The notes below the pieces were generated by a model that saw only the letters and a program-made list of their open reading frames with translations, searched no databases and was not told the DNA's origin. From Gemmobacter caeni (GTDB lineage Bacteria > Pseudomonadota > Alphaproteobacteria > Rhodobacterales > Rhodobacteraceae): a stretch of 64,000 nucleotides of DNA. The position numbers were made by a program, and so were the translations under genes. Below are positions 42,968 through 51,476 of this stretch, one piece after another. The first letter of the stretch is position 1, and each line of letters opens with the position of its first letter. The stretch spans positions 62,001-126,000 of the forward strand of contig NZ_QBKP01000006.1 in assembly GCF_003054195.1 (NCBI RefSeq), in the 5' to 3' direction.

Positions 42968-43936
42968 TCAGTTTGACGCCAATTCGGCTTCCAGTTCGAC
43001 AAGAAGCGGGGCTTTCACGCGCCAGTCTTCATACCATTTGTCGACCGCCGGGCCGAACCAGGCGCGGTCCACCGTCACGACCGGGACCGGGGTCGTCTTG
43101 AGGTCTTCCATGTATTTGTTATCGAGTGCGCCATAGGCGTCGATGATGTCGGTGAAGTTCGCGGTCATGATTTCCTGGATCGCGGCGCGATCTTCTTCGG
43201 AGATCGCCTGCCATTTGCGGCCCGAGGCCACGGCGACCATGGGGAACATCATGTGGCGCGAGTCGATGATCGTGCCGGCATGATCGTAATATTTGGTGTT
43301 CCAGGTGCCTTCATGGTCCAGCTGCGCGCCATCGACCTGGCCATTGGCCAGCGCATCATAGAGCGCGGGCAGCGGCATCGGCGTAGGGGTCGCGCCCAGA
43401 AGCGTCCAGAAATCCAGTTCCGGCGCGTTCGGCACGGTGCGAATCTTCTTGCCTGCCAGATCGCCCACATTGGCGATGGTGCCGCGCATGACGACGGTGC
43501 GCATCCCGGCCGAGCTCCAGCCCAGACCGACGAGCCCGAACTTGTTCATGTCGGCCAGAAGCTTGCCCGCCGTGGCCCCGCCGAGAACCGTCTTGGCACC
43601 CTCGATGTCGCTGACCAGATAGGGGGCAAGAAAGATGCCGTAATTCGGATCGCGGTTGGCGAATTCGCCGACGGTCAGAAAGGCGAAATCCAGCGCGCCG
43701 GTCTGCAGCTGCTGCAGCATCTGCGCCTCGGAGCCAAGCTGGCCCGAGGGGAAAAGGCTGATCTCAACCCGGCCATCCGTCTTTTCCTTGATCGCATCCG
43801 CCGCCTTCTGGGCATGGACACTCCATTGATGCGAAGGCGGGGTGATCAGGCCCAGCCGGTATTGTTCCGCCGCGGCCATGCCACCGGACAGCAGAAGCGC
43901 CAGCCCCGCCGCCCATCCGATCGTCTTAAACTTCAT
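42968..43936 (-). CDS. TRAP transporter solute-binding protein (DctP family)
   Basis: 322 residues with a signal peptide (KFKTIGWAAGLALLLSGGMAAA). The DctP pattern is clear: LGLITPPSHQWSVHAQKAADAIKEKTDGRVEISLFPSGQLG, the ligand Arg region GKKIRTVPNAPELDFWTLLGATPTPMPLPALYDALANGQVDGAQLD. It captures a carboxylate (probably an aromatic or organic acid) in the periplasm and delivers it to the DctQM membrane pair. The gene is placed after the dehydrogenase rather than beside dctQM, overlapping that gene by 11 bases. Confidence 0.93.
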   Translation of the reverse strand: MKFKTIGWAAGLALLLSGGMAAAEQYRLGLITPPSHQWSVHAQKAADAIKEKTDGRVEISLFPSGQLGSEAQMLQQLQTGALDFAFLTVGEFANRDPNYGIFLAPYLVSDIEGAKTVLGGATAGKLLADMNKFGLVGLGWSSAGMRTVVMRGTIANVGDLAGKKIRTVPNAPELDFWTLLGATPTPMPLPALYDALANGQVDGAQLDHEGTWNTKYYDHAGTIIDSRHMMFPMVAVASGRKWQAISEEDRAAIQEIMTANFTDIIDAYGALDNKYMEDLKTTPVPVVTVDRAWFGPAVDKWYEDWRVKAPLLVELEAELASN

Positions 43937-44861
43937 CTTGTCTTCCTCCCTTGGACCCGTCAGCGCGGGCCATCTCCTCCAGAAACGTCAAGACTTGCGG
44001 CAGGCGCCGGTCGCGCGCGGCGCCGATCTCAGCCACGCTGCGCGGATCGGCCTCCGCCATACCCTGGACCAGTGCGGCGCGGGTTTCGGCATCGAAGCGG
44101 GGCGCGCCCAGCGTGTCCCACCAGCGTTCGAATTCCGGGCCCAGCGCGTCGAAAAAACCTTCAAAGCCGCGCGGCCCGCCCGAGACATGGAACACCGCCG
44201 AAGGCCCCATCAGGCACCAGCGCGGCGCCAGACCCAGCGTCACCGCATCTTCCACATCGGCAAGTGAGGCCACGCCTTCGCGCACCAGATGCACCGCCTC
44301 GCGCCACAGCGCCGCCTGCAGGCGATTGACCAGATGGCCCGGCATCGGCCTGGCCAGGGTCAAGATACGCTTGCCCAGCCCTTCATAGAAAGCGCGGGCC
44401 CGCGTCAGCACCTCGGGTGCGGTCGCCGCCCCGCCCGACAGTTCCACCACCGGCATCAGCCAGGGCGGATTGCAGGGATGGGCGATGAACAGGCGCTCTG
44501 CGCCCTCCAGCCCTTGTTGCAGGTCCTCGGGCGACAGGCCCGAGGAGGACGAGGCGATCAGCGTCTGCGGATTCAGAAGCGGCAGGATTTCCGTCAGGGC
44601 GGCGCGTTTCAGCGCCAGCCGCTCGGGCAGGCATTCCTGCACCAAAGCCGGGGCCGGACCTTGCGGAGCCACCGTGACGTGCGGCAGCGCCGCCCCTTTG
44701 TCGCCCATCGCCGCCGTGGCACGGGCCCAGACCTCGTCCAGCCGCGCCTGTACCGCCGCCATGTCGGGATCGATCACCTGCACGGCATGACCCGCCAGCC
44801 CGAAGGCCGCGGCCCATCCCGCCCCGATCAGCCCGCCGCCCAGAACCCAGACCGTCGCCAT
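43926..44861 (-). CDS. 3-hydroxyacyl-CoA dehydrogenase-family protein
   Basis: 311 residues from ATG 44861; the dctM stop overlaps it by one base (TGATG). The frame is open a further 500 bases upstream, but that is the antisense-like frame inside dctM and is rejected. The NAD motif is VWVLGGGLIGAGWAAAF with an acidic residue in VIDPD. The catalytic His is in FIAHPCNPPWLMPVVEL, after SSSSGLSPEDL. This form (IAHPxNPPxxxPVVE) resembles carnitine/gulonate 3-dehydrogenases and short hydroxy-acid oxidisers more than fatty-acid FadB enzymes. Probably oxidises a beta-hydroxy acid side chain. Confidence 0.85.
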   Translation of the reverse strand: MATVWVLGGGLIGAGWAAAFGLAGHAVQVIDPDMAAVQARLDEVWARATAAMGDKGAALPHVTVAPQGPAPALVQECLPERLALKRAALTEILPLLNPQTLIASSSSGLSPEDLQQGLEGAERLFIAHPCNPPWLMPVVELSGGAATAPEVLTRARAFYEGLGKRILTLARPMPGHLVNRLQAALWREAVHLVREGVASLADVEDAVTLGLAPRWCLMGPSAVFHVSGGPRGFEGFFDALGPEFERWWDTLGAPRFDAETRAALVQGMAEADPRSVAEIGAARDRRLPQVLTFLEEMARADGSKGGRQDEV

Positions 44862-46132
44862 CACAGCACACCGGGCAGGAAGGTGACGGTCTGCGGGAAA
44901 CACACCATCAGCAGAATCACCGCCAGCACCGCCACGAAGAAGGGCAGCAGCAGCACCGCCAGCCGTTCGGCCCTGACGCCGCCCATCAGCGCGGCGGTGA
45001 ACAGGCCCGTGCCGACCGGCGGCGTCAACAGTCCCAGGGTCAGGTTGACGCAGACGACGACGCCGAAGAATACCGGGTCGATGCCATAGACCCCGGTCGC
45101 CACCGGCAGCATCACCGGCACGATCAGGATGATCGCGGGGATCGGGTCGGTGACCATACCGATCATCAGCAGCAGGACGTTCAGCATCAGCATGAACACC
45201 AGGGGCGAGGCCGTCATCGCCTGCATCGCCGCAGCGACCTGTGCCGGGATGTTCTCGAAGGTGATGACCCAGGAAAACACCGTAGCGGTGGCGATCAGGA
45301 ACAGCACGATTGCCGAGGACCGCGCGGCATTGCCGAAGGCCACCAGAATGTCGCGCCATTTCAGCTCGCGATAGATGAAGGCGCCGACGATGATCGTGGC
45401 GATGCTGCCCAGGGCGGCGCTTTCGGTCGGATGGGCGATGCCGCCCAGGATCGTGCCGATGATCGTCGCCGGGATCAGCGCCGCAGGCAGTGCCTCGGCG
45501 ATGGCGCGCAGGCGGGCGGGCAGCGGCAGCGACTCGCTGCGGGGAAAATCGTGCTTATGACCAAGCCAGCCGATCACCGCCAGGAAGGCGAGAAAGATCA
45601 GAATGCCCGGCACGATACCCGCAATGAACAGATCGCCGATGGGCAGCTGCGCGATGACGCCATAGATGATGAACAGCATCGAGGGCGGAACAATCGGCGC
45701 CAGCAGCCCGCCCGCCGCGGTGATCGCCACCGAGACATCGCGCGGATAGCCCTGCTTTTCCATCTCGGGCACCGCCAGGCGGGACATGATGGTGATCTGC
45801 GCCACGGTCGAGCCCAGAATCGCCGCCATCATCATGTTCGCGCCGAGGTTTACATAGGCCAGCCCCCCCTTGACGGAGCCAAGGATCGCCACGGCCAGCG
45901 CCATCAGCCGCCGGCCGATGCCGCCCACATTCATGAATTCGCCCAGCAGGATGAAAAGCGGCAGCGACAACAGGCCGTAATTTTCAAGCCCGCCGAACAA
46001 TTGCTGCGGGAAGGATTGCAGAAGGACGGTGTTGCCGCTGACGAAAATGTAGATCAGCGCACAGATCGCCAGGACGAAGGCGATGGGGACCGACAGGATG
46101 ACAAGTCCGATGAAGCTGCCGCCGACGATCAT
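44861..46132 (-). CDS. TRAP transporter large permease (DctM family)
   Basis: 423 residues with about 12 membrane segments. Typical DctM text includes FPQQLFGGLENYGLLSLPLFILLGEFM, GGLAYVNLGANMMMAAILGSTVAQI, LLAPIVPPSMLFIIYG and the C-terminal GLLTPPVGTGLFTAALMGGV. It uses the sodium gradient to move the substrate brought by DctP. It overlaps dctQ by 4 bases and the dehydrogenase by one base. Confidence 0.95.
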   Translation of the reverse strand: MIVGGSFIGLVILSVPIAFVLAICALIYIFVSGNTVLLQSFPQQLFGGLENYGLLSLPLFILLGEFMNVGGIGRRLMALAVAILGSVKGGLAYVNLGANMMMAAILGSTVAQITIMSRLAVPEMEKQGYPRDVSVAITAAGGLLAPIVPPSMLFIIYGVIAQLPIGDLFIAGIVPGILIFLAFLAVIGWLGHKHDFPRSESLPLPARLRAIAEALPAALIPATIIGTILGGIAHPTESAALGSIATIIVGAFIYRELKWRDILVAFGNAARSSAIVLFLIATATVFSWVITFENIPAQVAAAMQAMTASPLVFMLMLNVLLLMIGMVTDPIPAIILIVPVMLPVATGVYGIDPVFFGVVVCVNLTLGLLTPPVGTGLFTAALMGGVRAERLAVLLLPFFVAVLAVILLMVCFPQTVTFLPGVL

Positions 46133-46722
46133 CGCCCCGCCCCTTTCAGCAGCCGCAGATCAGCCTCGATCTGGGCGAGGCAGTGGATGGTCGCGGTGAC
46201 GGCAAAGACCGGAAGGATCAGCCAGAACCAGACCTTGCGGACGCCAAGCGTCACGGTCGGTTCCTGATAGATGAAGTTGAAGCTTTGCGCCGCGAAGGCA
46301 TCCAGCGTTTCGGCAGCGGCAGCGGTCAGCGGATCGAACCAGATCCAGACCATCCACGCCAGTGCCAGAAGGAAGGCCAGCAGGATCAGGTCGGCCAGAA
46401 GCCGGAGCAGGCCAGCGGCGCGGGGCGACATCATGTCGGACAAAAGCGTGACCGCGATATGCTGTCGCGCGTCCAGCGCGGCGGCGGCGGCCAGGAAGGC
46501 CACGATCACCATCAGGTAGACCGCAAGCTCATCAACCCAGATCAGCGGCACCCCGAGGAAACGGCCGGTCACATTGGCCAGAAGCAGCACGAACAGGAGG
46601 AACATCAGCACCCCCGCCAACAGGATTTCGGCCTGCGCCAGCCCGGTGCTGAATCGGGCCAGGGCCGAAGGCGGCCTGACCTGCCCGGCAAGCCCTGCCG
46701 ATGATTGAACGGTGTTTTCCAT
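46129..46722 (-). CDS. TRAP transporter small permease (DctQ family)
   Basis: 197 residues from ATG 46722, which has GGAGG five bases upstream; the frame extends further into the promoter. Four membrane helices are seen (EILLAGVLMFLLFVLLLANVTGRFLG, ELAVYLMVIVAFLAAAAAL, LLRLLADLILLAFLLALAWMVW, VWFWLILPVFAVTATIHCL). The conserved NVTGRFLGVPLIWVDELAVY matches DctQ. It is the first gene of the catabolic operon and diverges from the GntR gene. Confidence 0.93.
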   Translation of the reverse strand: MENTVQSSAGLAGQVRPPSALARFSTGLAQAEILLAGVLMFLLFVLLLANVTGRFLGVPLIWVDELAVYLMVIVAFLAAAAALDARQHIAVTLLSDMMSPRAAGLLRLLADLILLAFLLALAWMVWIWFDPLTAAAAETLDAFAAQSFNFIYQEPTVTLGVRKVWFWLILPVFAVTATIHCLAQIEADLRLLKGAGR

Positions 46723-46748
46723 ATTTTCCTCCCCGTCAGCAGAAAATA

Positions 46749-46777
46749 TTGATATTATGACCATGTCAAACTAAAAT
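46749..46777 (+). promoter_or_regulatory. Overlapping divergent promoters with palindromic operator (GntR/dctQ)
   Basis: On the plus strand TTGATA (46749-46754) and TAAAAT (46772-46777) are 17 bases apart, a good sigma-70 promoter for the GntR gene. The spacer holds a palindrome TGAC-CAT-GTCA (46758-46768). On the minus strand TTGACA (46764-46769) overlaps this palindrome and could be the -35 of dctQ. A regulator bound there would block both promoters. GntR/FCD proteins often bind such sites. Confidence 0.6.
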
Positions 46778-46846
46778 TTGATTTTATTGCGATGCGCTCT
46801 ATGATCGGGTTCACCGCAAGCCCACACTTCAACCCCGGCAGCCCGC

Positions 46847-47560
46847 ATGCAGCAGACGATTGTCCTTCCCCAAGATGCCTTTGAGTCCAGCGACAAGACC
46901 CTTGCGGAAAAGGCCTATCGCCTTTTGCGCGAAGATATCGTGGCGGGGCGGCTTGCACCGGGACTGAAGCTGAAGATCGAAATGCTGCGCGACCGTTATG
47001 GCCTGGGCGCGGGCCCGCTGCGCGAGGCATTGGCGCGGCTCTCGGGTGACCATCTCGTCACGCTTCTGGGCCAGCGGGGCTGCATTGTGGCGCCGCTTTC
47101 GGCGCAGGACGCGCGCGAAATCGGCGAGCTCCGCAAGCAGCTGGAGGCCGAAGCCATCGCGCAGTCGCTGCCGCGCGGCGACCGCGCCTGGGAAGAGCGT
47201 CTGATCTCGGCCTGGTATCGGCTGGAACGGCTGGAACGCAGCGCCGAGCCGCGCGACCTGACCGAGTGGGAGGGGCTGAACACCGAATTCCACGAGGCGC
47301 TGGTCGGCGCGGCAAGTTCAGTCTGGCTTCTGCGGATGCGCAGCATGATGTACAAGCATCACGAACGCTATCGCCAGTTGTCACGCAGCCGCCCTGCACT
47401 GTCGCGAGACGTGCATGAAGAACACCGCGCCCTGTTCGAAAGCGCGATGGACCGCGACGTGCCCCGCGCGATCGAGGTCACCCTCGCCCACATCCAGCGC
47501 ACGACCGACCGCGTCGTCGCAGCACTTGAAGCCGGAGGGACGGCGCCCACCACGCCGTAA
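46847..47560 (+). CDS. GntR-family regulator, FCD subfamily
   Basis: 237 residues. The winged helix is at residues 18-85 (LAEKAYRLLREDIVAGRLAPGLKLKIEMLRDRYGLGAGPLREALARL). The FCD ligand domain follows, with EIGELRKQLEAEAIAQSL, an Asn/Glu-His metal-type region NTEFHEALVGAASS and HEEHRALFESAMDRD near the C-terminus. FCD regulators sense carboxylic acids. It diverges from the TRAP/meta-cleavage operon and is its likely repressor. Confidence 0.9.
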   Translation: MQQTIVLPQDAFESSDKTLAEKAYRLLREDIVAGRLAPGLKLKIEMLRDRYGLGAGPLREALARLSGDHLVTLLGQRGCIVAPLSAQDAREIGELRKQLEAEAIAQSLPRGDRAWEERLISAWYRLERLERSAEPRDLTEWEGLNTEFHEALVGAASSVWLLRMRSMMYKHHERYRQLSRSRPALSRDVHEEHRALFESAMDRDVPRAIEVTLAHIQRTTDRVVAALEAGGTAPTTP

Positions 47561-48199
47561 CGGGCGACGGGGTGTTGTCAGAGGAAATGCGCTTGCCGAC
47601 GTGCTGGACGTCCGCTGACCTCGTCGGAAGTCCAGGCGTTCTCCGTTCCAATATTGCAAGAAAAGCCCGTCGATCATCCGCCTTGCATTGATGCTCTGCT
47701 GGCAGCGTTCCAGCGCAGAAAGCAGCCTGCCCACAACGTATCGCCGGGCTTCAGGGGCAACCCGAACCAGGCAAGCGCACCGGCTTCCGGCACGCGGACC
47801 TGCCGTGCCGGGTCCGGGCGAACCGTGGTGAGCTGATCTGGGCGTTGCCAGTGCTGATCCAGAACCGGATCGAAAGGGCAAGCCCGCGCCAGTGAACACA
47901 ATCCGATGGGGCTCCTACGACGCCCACCACGCCGCGCGGGATCTGCTGCTGGAAGCGGCCAGCGAGATGGGCGAGGCGGGCAGCGCTGCGCGTCAGGGCA
48001 ACCCCATGCTCGCACGCGCAATCGCCTTCGGGGCGGAAGCTGACCTACTCAAAGCGTAGATCTTGTCAAGGCAATCGGGGCGCTGCAACGGCTTGGGTAT
48101 CAGACAGAACTCCTGTGGTCGCCCGGAAGGGCCGAGAGTCGGCCCTCGCTGCAGTGTTAGCCAAGGTCAGCTATTCCGGACAAAGCGGACGTTGCGCAG
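47561..48199. other. 639 bases with no recognisable gene except one weak small ORF
   Basis: The composition still looks codon-like in places, but frames are interrupted every 60 codons or so, as expected for decayed coding DNA. No known family was recognised on either strand. It lies between the GntR gene and a secreted orphan protein, at the edge of the IS-rich zone. Confidence 0.5.
47892..48059 (+). CDS. Possible small ORF or gene fragment
   Basis: A 55-codon frame from GTG 47892, preceded by about 20 open codons in the same frame. It looks codon-biased (AARDLLLEAASEMGEAGSAA; LARAIAFGAEADLLKA) and ends at TAG. I do not recognise it. No ribosome site is evident. It may be the tail of a broken mobile-element or plasmid gene rather than a real short gene. 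Confidence 0.3.
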   Translation: MNTIRWGSYDAHHAARDLLLEAASEMGEAGSAARQGNPMLARAIAFGAEADLLKA

Positions 48200-48706
48200 C
48201 TATTTGCTCTCCTCTGTTAGCTCAAGCTTTGTCCTCAATGCGTCGCTATCCCTAAACCAGAACGTGGTTCCACAGTTGTAAGATGTTACACGGAACTGTT
48301 CCGAGGCTTGAGAAAACTCTGCGCCGCGCGAAGCACTGTCAAGATCAAGGGCGGTGATCGCAACCAAGTAGGGTATCTGATAGCCGTCCTCATCTTGTAG
48401 CAAACGCAAGTAACGAAGGTCGATGTGATCCGCCCGCACACCTATGCGGTCATCTATAACTGCAACTGACAGAACGGGTTGAACAGCCTCTCCCTTCAGC
48501 ACCTCATCCACTTGGATGTCAAAACGGGCCAGCCTTCTGGAGACGTCCAGTATTTGATAATCGGAGATTCGACCCACCACGACAAGCTCGACGCCCTCCA
48601 AGTCTCTAGGAAGTGGCGGCATGTGAGTTCTGCAAGCCGTGGCCATGCCCGAAGTCGCCGCCATCAAGATACTGGCGAAAAGAACCGAGAGTATGGGCTG
48701 TCTCAT
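48200..48706 (-). CDS. Secreted orphan protein
   Basis: 168 residues with a signal peptide (RQPILSVLFASILMAATSGMATA) ending just before Cys25. The mature part has VELVVVGRISDYQILDVSRRLARFDIQVDEVLKGE, a strand-rich pattern that recalls small periplasmic beta domains, and a second Cys near the C-terminus (SYNCGTTFWF), so a disulfide is possible. No family recognised. Its codons (many A/T third positions) differ from neighbours, and it sits 70 bases from an IS end, which suggests transfer. No clear ribosome site. Confidence 0.6.
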   Translation of the reverse strand: MRQPILSVLFASILMAATSGMATACRTHMPPLPRDLEGVELVVVGRISDYQILDVSRRLARFDIQVDEVLKGEAVQPVLSVAVIDDRIGVRADHIDLRYLRLLQDEDGYQIPYLVAITALDLDSASRGAEFSQASEQFRVTSYNCGTTFWFRDSDALRTKLELTEESK

Positions 48707-48774
48707 TCGCGTCTTCCCGAAAGCTGGGTATCACTAATGTTTACCCAAGAGGCTCATGGCCGCAATGGGCTTAG

Positions 48775-50370
48775 GCTGTGTGGAAACTCTTCGCCGAAGA
48801 CCAGTTAGCTGCTGCGAGGGCAAGGATAGCGCGCCACGCGACGGATTTCGGCAGAGCATGGTTTTGTGCTCTCTTTCAGCCCTTCACCGCTGCCATTAGC
48901 CCTCGGATACCAATCAGCGCCACCATCCGCTTGATGTTGTAGGCGAGGACGTTCAGCGCCATCTCGGTTCTCACATTTCTCAGCCGTCGGGTCAGGAAGT
49001 GGGTTGCGCCCATCCAGGCTTTGATGGTGCCGAAGGGATGTTCAACCGTGCCACGGCGGACCGTCATCGGCTCTGTCGGTCCGATCAGTCTGGCCCGCGC
49101 CGCTTCGATCAGGTGCTCGCGTGCCCATCGCGTGATCCTGCGTTCCTTGTCAGTCGTGCAGCGCGCTTTAATCGGGCAGCCACCGCATTCGCCGGTCCAG
49201 TAGCGGCGCAGTTCCAGCCCGTCTTCCTCAGTGGTGTAGCGGTAGGTCAGCGCTTCGCCGGCCGGGCAGCGGTAAAAGTCTGCATCAGCCTCGTAGGCGA
49301 AGTCGGCCTTCACATACAGGCCCTTGGCCCGGTTGCCCGACGTCTCGGGGCGCGGAATCGTGGTGGTGATTCCTGCCTCGTAGCAGGTCAGGATCTGCCG
49401 CCCGCTGAAGTAGCCCTTGTCAGCCAGCACGTGTATCTCGTCGCGGTGAAGCGCCTCTTTCGCAGCGGCGGCCATCGGCACCAAAAGGTCGCGATCATGG
49501 CCTTGGTTGGTGACATCGTATGCGACGATCAGATGCGTCTCGGCATCGACGGCAGTCTGGACTTTGTAACCGACCATGCCGCTGTTGCGGGCACAGGTCG
49601 CCATGGCACGGGCATCGGGATCGGTCAGGGATATCTGTCCGTCCGGCGCATCGGCCAGCGCCCGATCCATCGCTTGCAGATGCTGGATGTGCTGCCGGAC
49701 CCGCCCGTAACGCTTGGCCAGGTGCGCGACTTTCTCGGCTCGGACCTCGCCTTCTTCTTGTCGATCAACGCGGACCATCTCGGCGATGTAGCGCCCGGCG
49801 TCCGCCTCCAGATCGGCGATGCGGTTCGCGATCTTGCCCTTGGTGAAGATTCGGTCACGGGAGTTCACCGCCCGGAACTTGCTACCGTCGATGGCAATGC
49901 ACGCGCCCTTAAGCACACCGATGCGGCGGCACAGTTCCACAAACTGGGCGCAGGTGCGGCGGATGCCGGGCCCATTGTCGCGGCGGAAGTCGGCGATGGT
50001 CTTGTGATCGGGAGCGAGGCGGCCGGTCAGCCACATCAGCTCGACATTCCGCCCCGCCTCCCGTTCCAACCCGCAGCTCGACGGGATGCGGTTCAAATAG
50101 CCGTAAATGAACAGCTTGAGCATAACAGCAGGATGGTAGCCGGGGCGGCCCGTGCGTGCCGCTGCCGAGCGCACGAAACCAAGGCCCGCCAGATCAAGCT
50201 CATCTACGAAGAAATCAACCACCGGACCAGATGATCCTCATGAATCCAGTCATCGAGCCGATCAGGGAAAAGGACCGTCTGTCCACGCGCAACGCCTTCG
50301 ATGAAACCCGACATGCCGATCCCCCGCAGCTATGCAGAAGCTTAACACAGGCCGGAGTTTGCACACAGCC
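48775..50370 (-). mobile_element. IS1182-like insertion sequence
   Basis: About 1.6 kb bounded by 16-base inverted repeats GGCTGTGTGGAAACTC (48775-48790) and, on the other strand, GGCTGTGTGCAAACTC (50355-50370), 15 of 16 identical. It contains one IS1182-family transposase gene on the minus strand. I see no target duplication next to the repeats. Confidence 0.85.
48876..50314 (-). pseudogene. IS1182-family transposase, frameshifted near the N-terminus
   Basis: The main frame gives 448 residues from a GTG at 50222 (VDFFVDELDLAGLGF...). The DDE residues are visible: Asp in IAIDGSKFRAVN, Asp in VLADKGYFSG, Glu in GTVEHPFGTIKAWMG, plus a Cys cluster in GECGGCPIKARC. Family members begin about 30 residues earlier. 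That missing part is present from ATG 50314 (SGFIEGVARGQTVLFPDRLD... HEDHLVR) in another frame, which runs off into a stop. A single lost base in CCGGTGG (about 50222-50227) explains it. The transposase is therefore probably inactive unless the frameshift is bypassed. Confidence 0.8.
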
Positions 50371-50427
50371 TCGGCTCTAAGCTGCCATTCGATGCATCGA
50401 CCATGAAAATCAACTCTGGGCTGTCTT

Positions 50428-51476
50428 GGCTGTGTTGCACAAATCGGGTGATGGCCGGGCCTCCCCTTCCCCGGACAGACCTATCCTGCGACCTCTGTGA
50501 TGGGTGTGCCGAGGGCGGTGAACCCGTTCAGGACGGCGACACGGACCTGGAACTCTGCAACCTGACGGTCGAAGTCCCGCGCGGACAGGCGCTGCCCGAG
50601 AAGCTTGATGCAGTGCATCTTAGTTTCAGCGCGGCTTCGGCGGTGGTAACCGCTCCATCGACGCCAGGTCGTCCGGCCAACCCGCTTCGATGTCCGCAGG
50701 ATTTCGTTCCGGGCCATGGCTCCCGCAGTGTCGGGTTTCCAGGGTTTGGCGTTCTCGCGGGGCGGGATGATCGCGGCCGCGCGACGGGTGGCGATGGCGT
50801 CGTGGCACTTGCGGGTATCGAAGGCACCATCGGCGCTGACGGAGGCGATCTCTTGCTCCGACGGGATCTGGTCGAGCAGTTCGGGCAGCATGGGCGCATC
50901 GCCCACGTCGCTGGTGGTGAACTCCGCAGCCCGGATTTCCAGCGTTTGCTCGTCGATCCCGATGTGGATCTTCCGCCAGACGCATCGCTTGCCACCGCCA
51001 TGCTTGCGGGCGTTCCACTCCCCTTCACCCTCGACCTTGATGCCGGTGCTGTCGACCAGCAGGTGCAGCGGGCCATTCGAACCAGGATAGGGGATGTTGA
51101 CCTTCAGCATCTTCTGGCGTCGCGACAGCGTGCCGAAGTCGGGCACCGTCCAGTCCAGGCCGATCAGCCGCAACAGGCACTCGACGAACCCGGTCGTTTG
51201 CCTGGGCGCCATGCCAAAGAGGACCTTCATCGTCAGGCAGGTCTGGATCGCGGCATCGCCGCAGTCGCGCTGTCGACCACGCTTGCCGGTCGGCGCCGCT
51301 TCCCAAGTCATGGCGGGATCAAACCAGATCGTCAGCGAGCCGCGGCGCTTCAGCGCTTCGTTATAAGCTGGCCAGTTCCTGGTCTTGTAGGTCGGGGGCG
51401 TTGGTCTGCTCATGCAGTCCAGCTACCACGCCGGATTCACGAGATGAATCCCTCGCGCGATTTGTGCAACAGAGTC
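50428..51476 (-). mobile_element. IS5-family insertion sequence
   Basis: About 1.05 kb with 18-base terminal inverted repeats GGCTGTGTTGCACAAATC (50428-50445) and, on the other strand, GACTCTGTTGCACAAATC (51459-51476), 16 of 18 identical. It carries one intact transposase gene. It starts only 57 bases after the IS1182-like element. No target duplication is evident. Confidence 0.85.
50481..51413 (-). CDS. IS5-family transposase
   Basis: 310 residues, full length. The DDE set is intact: Asp in HLLVDSTGIKVEGEGEW, Asp in SVSADGAFDTRKCHDAI and Glu in RRSRAETKMHCIKLLG. The N-terminal TYKTRNWPAYNEALKRRGSLTIWFD is typical of the IS903/IS1031-like branch. It reads in the opposite sense to the tRNA-proximal flank. 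The element appears able to transpose. Confidence 0.92.
   Translation of the reverse strand: MSRPTPPTYKTRNWPAYNEALKRRGSLTIWFDPAMTWEAAPTGKRGRQRDCGDAAIQTCLTMKVLFGMAPRQTTGFVECLLRLIGLDWTVPDFGTLSRRQKMLKVNIPYPGSNGPLHLLVDSTGIKVEGEGEWNARKHGGGKRCVWRKIHIGIDEQTLEIRAAEFTTSDVGDAPMLPELLDQIPSEQEIASVSADGAFDTRKCHDAIATRRAAAIIPPRENAKPWKPDTAGAMARNEILRTSKRVGRTTWRRWSGYHRRSRAETKMHCIKLLGQRLSARDFDRQVAEFQVRVAVLNGFTALGTPITEVAG

Noticed and set aside
44862-45359. N-terminal extension of the hydroxyacyl-CoA dehydrogenase frame
   Set aside because: The extension lies inside dctM, which reads the same way in another frame. The NAD motif begins at ATG 44861, coupled to the dctM stop.
48479-48808. A 109-codon plus-strand frame across the secreted orphan gene
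   Set aside because: It runs into the IS inverted repeat and has no motif or start signal; the minus-strand gene with a signal peptide is the better reading.
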